This document shows, in pieces, positions 54,568 through 62,300 of a DNA stretch of 64,000 nt (position 1 is the first letter of the stretch; every line of letters starts with the position of its first letter). The position numbers were made by a program, and so were the translations under genes. The notes beneath the pieces are model-generated. The model had not been told where the DNA came from and made no database searches. It saw nothing but the letters and a program-made list of their open reading frames with translations. Origin of the DNA: Gynuella sp. (GTDB lineage Bacteria > Pseudomonadota > Gammaproteobacteria > Pseudomonadales > Natronospirillaceae); NCBI GenBank assembly GCA_028282465.1, contig JANQHX010000012.1, positions 1 through 64,000 of the forward strand. The letters are read 5' to 3'.

Positions 54568-54882
54568 CTATTTTCTGATCATCGCATGGGTAGCTTGAGC
54601 AGCACCAAACTTACATAATTCGGAATTTGAACTAAAAGCAAATCGTACATAGTTTCCACTGACTAATGCAGTTAGACTTATTGAAAACATATCTGATGAA
54701 TCATCATCATTTTTTGGCCACCAGAATTTTCCATTATTTCCACATACATCTTCCTCAATAGTGGTTTCAACAACATGCATACCATCATGAGAATAAACGG
54801 CTTTCACTTGTCCATCTCCAGACCAAGAAAATGCCGCTCCACTTATTGTCATCATTACCATCCAAAGATATTGTCGTTTCAC
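54568..54882 (-). CDS. Small secreted two-cysteine protein (island paralogue 6)
   Basis: A 104-residue protein from GTG 54882 with a GGAG site 8 bases before. Signal peptide about residues 1-19; the mature part has WSGDGQVKAVYSHDGMHVVET, EEDVCGNNGKFWW, SISLTALVSGNYVRFAFSS and SELCKFGAAQ. The motif order equals the other five members. Confidence 0.75.
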   Translation of the reverse strand: MKRQYLWMVMMTISGAAFSWSGDGQVKAVYSHDGMHVVETTIEEDVCGNNGKFWWPKNDDDSSDMFSISLTALVSGNYVRFAFSSNSELCKFGAAQATHAMIRK

Positions 54883-55194
54883 TATATTTCTCCAACTAAA
54901 TGAAAATACATTCGTATAGATTTACCAACTTAGTCTTTGTTCTTCCGCTGCGTTTGGGGATCTAAACCCAAGTTCATTGTCTATTTCAGTTCTGGTGGGA
55001 GGCATTCATTAAGGTCTTGGTATTCTTTAATGAAGTCAAAAACTTCTTGTTGTAGGCCGCCTTTTAAAACTTTCCAATTAAACTTCAGATTAGGTCATCA
55101 ACCCGAGAAGAGAAAGGCAAAAAGGGATCAACTGCTCCTTCTATCCTTCGTCTGCTTACAACCAAAGGCACAATGCAAGACCTGACCCCTTTCC
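54883..55194. other. Junction of the island with the IS110 remnant
   Basis: About 310 bases of mixed remnants. A minus-strand frame (54981-55094) without a start reads FNWKVLKGGLQQEVFDFIKEY and ends PPELK; I do not recognise it. Near 55170 a TGCAAGACCTGACCCC stretch precedes the transposase fragment; I have the impression that this string recurs near mobile elements, but cannot check it. Confidence 0.4.
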
Positions 55195-55663
55195 CTTCTC
55201 CAACCTGATTCGAAGTTTAACCACCCAAATCAAGCAGTTGGAGAAGGTTATTCTTCAGCAAGTTGAAATTATTCCAAGGTTTGAACTATTAAAAACTGTG
55301 CCTGGGATTGGAGATGTGTTGGCTGAAGCCATCATGCTCGAAACGGGCGACATTAAGCGTTTCAAGTCACCAGGCAATTTCGCTTCCTATTGCCGGTGCG
55401 TCGAAAGCAAACGCATGAGCAATGGTAAGAAAAAAGGCCAAAACAATAAGCGAAATGGCAACAAATACCTGGCATGGGCATTCATCGAAGCCGCAAATTT
55501 TTGTATTCGATATTGCCCTCAAGCCAATCAATTTTACAAACGTAAAACCAAGCAGACGAATTTAATTGTTGCTCGAAAAGCATTGGCGCACAAACTGGCA
55601 AGAGCCTGCTACTGGATGATGAAACGAGGTGAACCGTTTGATGTACAGCGCACTTTTTCTTAG
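55195..55663 (+). mobile_element. IS110-family transposase, C-terminal remnant
   Basis: The open frame ends in a TAG at 55661-55663 and covers only the C-terminal half (about 155 residues) of an IS110 transposase: LLKTVPGIGDVLAEAIMLETGDI (helix-hairpin-helix), FASYCRCVESKRMSNGKKKG, NGNKYLAWAFIEAANF and ARKALAHKLARACYWMM. The N-terminal RuvC-like catalytic half, about 200 residues, is missing upstream, so the copy cannot move by itself. A TTG at 55238 is the only start-like codon. It separates the secreted paralogues from the Rhs gene. Confidence 0.85.
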
Positions 55664-56040
55664 TTTTGAAGAGGTCAGTTAACCACCGAATGGGGTTGGC
55701 ATTAAACCAACAGGCCTGATTGGACTGATCTCTTCATCTTGAGTTCTAAAAATTGATTTACTCAGTGCTTGAGCCATACAGGGTTGACCAACAAGGTCCC
55801 AGATCTGTCTTCACTTGGACAAGCAATGACACCGATGTTTTTCTGGGGCGAAAGCCAGGGCAGTGAAAACTGCTTGATCCAGATGGGTGACTGGTGCACT
55901 CAGAACTGAGCACACCAAACCAAATGAAAAACCGGATGTGAATTGTTAAAGAACTCGGCTCAAAGGCCTATTCACTTAGGATAGATTTTTATCGACTACT
56001 ATTGACAAATGCCTAATGGGTGACCCCCTTTCCTCTTCAT
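55664..56040. other. 3' flank of the IS110 remnant
   Basis: 377 bases without a gene, lying between the transposase fragment and the convergent pseudopilin-like gene. It probably holds the IS non-coding right end; I could not identify an exact terminus because IS110 elements lack obvious inverted repeats. No RNA gene is evident. Confidence 0.4.
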
Positions 56041-56343
56041 TTATTCTTCTCTATTGATTTTCAAAGAATAACTCGACTCAACAACAACATATAAAAATTC
56101 CCCCCCACCAATGGGGTAGGGATAGATTCCTAAATATTCGGGAACTAAGGCTTCAAGAGTATTGGGATAAAACCCGTTTTCTTCCTTGTAAATATCCAAA
56201 GCAGTTTGGATTTCTGATAAGTCTACTTCGTCTTGAATATCTCTCGCCATATTAACGTGATTTTTAGTTAGGGAATAATAGGTAGCCAGCAGCAGCAGTA
56301 GAGCTAGGAAAACTACAATAATTATACGTTTCATTAAAACCAT
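56041..56343 (-). CDS. Small pseudopilin-like membrane protein downstream of the Rhs gene
   Basis: A 100-residue protein starting 1 base after the Rhs stop codon, at ATG 56343 with GGAA upstream (another ATG at 56334 is in frame). One N-terminal membrane helix (about residues 5-24) precedes IQDEVDLSEIQTALDIYKEENGFYPNTLEALVPEYLG, the alpha-helix then YP loop characteristic of type II secretion GspG-like domains, but without the usual prepilin cleavage motif. Immediately downstream of a polymorphic-toxin-like C-terminus, an immunity or chaperone role is possible; this is positional inference. Confidence 0.7.
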   Translation of the reverse strand: MVLMKRIIIVVFLALLLLLATYYSLTKNHVNMARDIQDEVDLSEIQTALDIYKEENGFYPNTLEALVPEYLGIYPYPIGGGEFLYVVVESSYSLKINREE

Positions 56344-56344
56344 A

Positions 56345-59300
56345 TTAATATTCCGGCTTCGGATAATCACTTAATTGAGGTAATCCTTCTCCTTTGGCGA
56401 CTTGACCTCTATAGTAGTTAAACATATTCGAGGATTTTCGGTAAATCCATCTATGAATTTCGTCAGTATTTTTTGCAGCGATATAATTAAAAGTGCCACC
56501 AAGCTCTCTATTAATATATGTGTGCAACTTTTCATGAAATACTAATAATGTAAAGGTTAACTCATCCGATCCCATTTCTAATATATTAACACTACCAAAT
56601 GCCATATCGGTATCCATATTAAGTCTAATAAAAATATTATTAGTTTCTGGAAAACCTTGATAGTTCTCCTGAATCCACCCTTCAACATCTGAAACAATTT
56701 CTTCGGCTCTTTCTCTAGTTATTCCATCATCAGACTCAGAATCATCAGAGTCAGGAATACCCGTATCCCCAAAGGTATTGTACAAGTACACTGCTACCGA
56801 TGACTGAACTGCCTGATGAACATCCCCCCCAGTAGCCTTCGCAGTAACCGCTGCTCCAATTGCTGCAATCGTAGCCCCAGCAGCGACAGTTTCATAGGTA
56901 ACTTCATCACCAACGTATTTCTTAGTAGCACTACCAGTCGCATGCCCCACCAACCCAGAAATAGCCCCATCTCTAAAACTACCTCCACGCAGATGAGAAA
57001 TAGCACCTTGACTTAAGGAATGAGCCGCATAACGCTCCCAGCTGTATTCAGAACCAACACCTGCGCCATTATTAGCACCATGGCCAATCCAGTTTGCAGC
57101 GGCAGCGGTTACCCCGGCCCAAAGCCCTGCCTCAAATGACTCTTTGGTAAGCTCACCGGTAGTGATAATGGAAACCGACCAGGATGTCATGGCTCCTGCC
57201 ATACCCGCCCCCACATAACCTGTGGATGCAACATTGAACATCTGACCATAGCCAATGCCTATGGATGCTGCTAATACCGCAGTAGAAATCATCCAAAGCG
57301 CTTCGTTGTCAGTCATATGAGCTGCCACGTAAAACGCAACTGCTGCCAATATTAGAGGGTGGTGGCCGCTTGGATCTCGGGCAGTTACCGGATTACCTTC
57401 AACATAAGCATATCTATTGAACGCCAGCGGTCGATCAATTGCAGGCACAATGGTATCTGCAGAAATAAATCGGGCGATCACTGGGTCGTAGATTCTGGCA
57501 TTCATATTTACCAGACCAAATTCGGCTATTTCTTCATGGGAGGTATAACCTCTTAAGCCATCATTAATTCTTGAACGCCCAGCCATGGCTTCGGAGAGCA
57601 AGGTGAATTCATCTACAAATTCGTATTCGCTTTGTATGTCAGCGGATACATTTTCATTGATTTGCTCAATGCCTTGTTCTGGGCCTAAGTAGATAGTTTC
57701 GTTTGCCGGTGCTCTGTCTTTTAACAGTGTTTCTATGGACTCACCATAGGGTGAATACAATTTGCGACGGATAATGGAAGTGTCTGACGCAGTCACGAGT
57801 TCACCGGTACCAATGAAGTCTCTGTGGTAGTAACCGATTTGGTCGGGCTGATAAACCGTTTTTTCAACGGTAATAATTTCGGCTTTTTCGTAGGTAGCGA
57901 CCACATCGTGACCCACCATTACATGGTGGCGGTGCACAACGGTTTTGGTTTCGCCATGGTCAGTTACCGCCACTTCGTAACCCGGTGCAACATAGTAAGT
58001 CACTTCATTATCAGACTTTTTGCTTAATCTGTTGTGGTTTGCGTCGTAATTGAAGGTGACTGTTTTACCCGAGCCATTGATGGATTTAACTTTGTTGAAA
58101 GAACTCCATACATAGGTTCTGCCGTCACCAGATTTCATGTTGCCATTGCTGTCATAGCTGTAACTGTTTACATGGCCATTAACGGTTCGAGTGGTAAGCC
58201 TATTGGTAGTAGGGCTAAACGCCATCACCCCATCACTTACATCACCGGTTATTTTCTCAGTAAGGTTACCGCTGGTGTCATAGAAGTATTTACGGTCTAA
58301 GGAATTATCTGGGGTAATGGTGGTTTCATTGCCATCTTCATCTGCAATCATGAAATTCAGGTTTTGGTCGAAGTCCCAAGATTTAATTTTACCTTGGCTG
58401 TCAAATTCAAATGCTTCATCCGTTGTATTGCCATCTACCGTATCTGTCTTATCAGTCACATACCCTAATGCAGTATACTTATACTCTAAATGGCGAAGCA
58501 CAGTACCATCAAAACTTTCGGTAATGATCTCGTCCATCATTCCTGTTTCGGGGTTTACGACTTTTCGTGTGACTAAACCGTTGCCAAATATTTCATGGGT
58601 AATGGTACCGGTGGCGTCACGTTGAGCTGCCAACCACAGGGTTAATTCTGCATCGGGGCTATTTTCAAAGGCCTTTTTAATGTCTATTGATTCTTGCAGT
58701 TGCTCAACTTCTATATTGGCCAATGCTAACGAGTCATCAATAGCATCTAACCGACTTTTCTTAGCTGCCAACTGTAATGACAAGTCGACCAACTCGTTAT
58801 CGATAAGACCTTGTGCTTTGCCATCTTCAGATTTCATTAAGCCTTCGTAATAGGCTCTTCTTTCAGTAGAAACCTGAATGGCGGTATCAACATCCACTTT
58901 TTGGGTTTCGTGGGTTACCTTGGTGATGGTGGTAGGAACAAACACAACTGGGCTGATGGAGATCGGTACCAACACATCTTCAACTGTTTCTACTGGCATT
59001 AGAAGATCAATTTGCACGTCTGCTTGCAGTGAATAAATATCACGCCAATAGATGTGGTGATCAATCTTCGCTTGAAGTTCATCTATTGTTTCTTGGAGAT
59101 TCGTTCGAACCGAGTAGAAATTTACTTCGGTACATTCCTCGTAGGTTTCTGGAGGACCTGGTTGAGAGAATGAATTTTGTGACACTCTGTAGACAGTTTT
59201 AGTGACGCAACTATAGTCTGCATCAAAGGAAAGATTCATCACAGGATTGTTGTCGAAAAGTATGCCACTTGTAAAATTCCCTGCAGGAAGGATGAAAGTG

Positions 59301-62300
59301 CCTGCGTTATACACATAGCTAGGTTGACAATACGAATACGGGCAAATCTGTAACGTGCCAATCAAAAACTTATGAGAGCCATTTTCAACGCCAACGTACT
59401 TAATTTTTGCTGGGTTGTTACCAATCCCCCCTTTGAGTTTACTTAAGGTTTCTAGCTCATCATTTGAATTAGATAAGTTGCTGAGAATAGGCGTTAGCTT
59501 CTGCACTACTTCATTATGCTGCAACGCTAAGGCTTCAGCATTGTCTACGGTTTGCTTCACCGTTTGACCGACTGTTTTAGCGTATTGGTTCTGCTCTGCA
59601 ATTAATGTGTCTATTTGGCGAATGGCTTTTTCAAGTGCTTGCTTTGGTGACGGTGTAGTACAAACCGTACGATAGGCACCTTTGCTGTCATACTTTACTT
59701 GGTATTGAGACGGTGCATAACTTGATTGGCCATTAATACGGTAGGCATTATTCACATAAACTTTTTCACAAACAGTCTCTATATCTAATTTAATGACTTT
59801 AGAGTTTATGTGCCCTATTAGGTTACTAGAGGTGTACTCGAAAGAGTTAACGTCCCACCTAGTGCAACTACGCCAAAACTTGTGTCGTTTTTTACATCGC
59901 TTATATTCAAAACGGTGCTTGTTATTTTTTTCACCTTTATAACTAAATTGAGTGGTATCACCCCACTTACCTTTAATTATTTTAATCTGTTCTTCTAAGT
60001 CTGTTCTTACTTGGTCATAACGTTGAGCCAGGTCTAGGTGAGCAGCAGCTGTGTCTAGTAAAACATCTGATGTTCCAACCAGCTCATTTTTTAAAGCGTC
60101 ATATTTTAGGAACTCAGCCTCATATTCAGCAGCTTTTGCTTCATGGTAGGCAATACGTTTTAACAAAGCACTTTTTTGTGATTCTAACGAAATAACAGAT
60201 GCTAATAATGAGTCTCGCTCTTCTTTAATAATTTCAAACTCGTAGTCGGTAAAGTCTGAATAAGGCACTGCGATGGACCGAACATTTCCAGACACGTCAT
60301 ATCGAGATATTTGAGTAACACCATTCGCCATGGATGTACTATGTAAACGGCCTAAATCATCGTATTCGTAAGAAGTTATAAATTCTTTTTGAGGCACCTC
60401 ACCATGAAGGTCTGGCATGGTGAGTGTTTCAGATTTAACTAGCCCGTTTTCGTCATATAGATATGACTTTCTTTCCGTCACACCCTGTACGTATTCCAGT
60501 TGCCCTTTACCGCTACCAGAACTGTAGTACTTCCAAGTAGTTGTACCTTCGAGCTCATTGCGTTGAATCATACGACCTAGTTTGTCATAACTAAAAGTAA
60601 CCACTTGGCCATTGGCGTCTTTTTGATAGACCAACTCCCCGAAAGCATTGTAATCATAGGTCCAGGTACCCATTGATGGGTCTATTTGTTTAGATTTTTG
60701 GCCTTTATCGTCGTATTCAAGCGTTGTAGTTCTATTGTCTACTGTTGTGGTTTTTAGGTCACCATTTGCAGTATAGGTATAACTGATATCAAGCCCATCC
60801 TTAGTCACAGAGCTGGGCTTACCATGAATGCCCAACACTGTTATTTTTTCAAATGAGCCACCATCAATAGTTCGGTCATTATATTCACGGTGAATGTTTC
60901 TTGAATATTCGTTAGTGATTACTAGATTATGACCATCAGCCCCCATTGATGATGAGGTTTCAATACGGCCAACGCTGTCATAGGTATGTGTTTGCCACCT
61001 TGGGGTTTCTGCATTACCCGCTTCTTCGATGACGGGAGAAGAGCCGGCAACTTGCTGACCTTGACCGTTAAATAAGGATGTCTGCAGCGTGAAACGATTT
61101 TCTGAAATATCACTAACGTTCGCACAAGTCTTGGTTTTTAATTTCCGCTGAAAGCTATCATAGTAATCAATGACGCATGAACCATCAGCATTTCTTTGCT
61201 CCACTTCATAATGAATCATATTGAAGTAGCCTGGGTCGGCATAGCCTACTAATTCCAACTTAACTGGCGTTGGGTAAAGTGTGTATTTGGTTGTCGCCCT
61301 ATTACCTAGATGATCCTCAACCCACTCTACTTGACAAAATTCATCGTAGTGAGTTGTCGATTTTCTGTTTGCTATATCGTAGTTGAACTCAGCTCCACCA
61401 CACCTTGGGTGGTATTCCGTAGAGACTATTTGACCTATTGAATTCGTTGTTTCTGTGACGCGACCCAATTCATCACGAACGGTTTCTGTTGATCTGGTTT
61501 CTTCAGATGTTTGATTGTTTGAGCCTTTGTTACCTGTTGTTTTCTCGGTTAGAAGATTACCATTTGAGCTATAGGTGTACTCAATTTTTATGGCGTCAAT
61601 GCTATCTGGTTCAACCGTTTGGCTTTTGAGTGATCCATCTAAGTTGTTAACGAAATTTATGGTTTTTTCAACTGTTCCTGAGCTTGGCGAATAATGCCTC
61701 ACTTTCTGAGAAGTAGGTTTACCTATTATCCATTTAGTTCCTGTAGTGAAGGACTGGTATTCTGCAGTAGTAGTCGTGGTTAGCGTTTCACCTTCTTGAG
61801 TTTTGGTCTGAACTATTGTTTTTGGATTTAAATAGTAATCATAATCTTTATTTTCAGTAGTGGTTTCGCTAAATAAAACCCCATTTAGGTCGTATTGTTT
61901 GGAAGTGGAGGAATCTAAAGCAACTTTATTGATGCCACTATAAGCATAGTTTTCAATGTGCCTATACTGATTTGACACCTCTTTAATTAATAAGCCATTC
62001 GCAAAACTTTCTACTTTCTTTTCTCTTCCAACTAAACCCTCGGTAACATACATCCAAGATTTAGTAACTAACTGCTTTGATTCATCGTTTAGTTCTATGT
62101 ATTGGTAACCTGAGTTCTTAGAAATAGGATCTAAAACATAACCACCGTATTTGTAGCTTAACGTGTTCTTTTCTCTAACCAGATAATTACCGTAGCCTGT
62201 ATAGGTTCCGTTATCTGTATGGATAGCTTTAACTACCAGTTTATTTTCTGGCGATTCAATCATACCTATCGGAATTTCAGTTGCTGCTGTGTACAAGCCA

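Noticed and set aside
48486..54882. Integron cassette array
   Set aside because: Small same-strand genes suggested cassettes, but I found no repeated attC-like inverted sites between them, and they are paralogues of one family.
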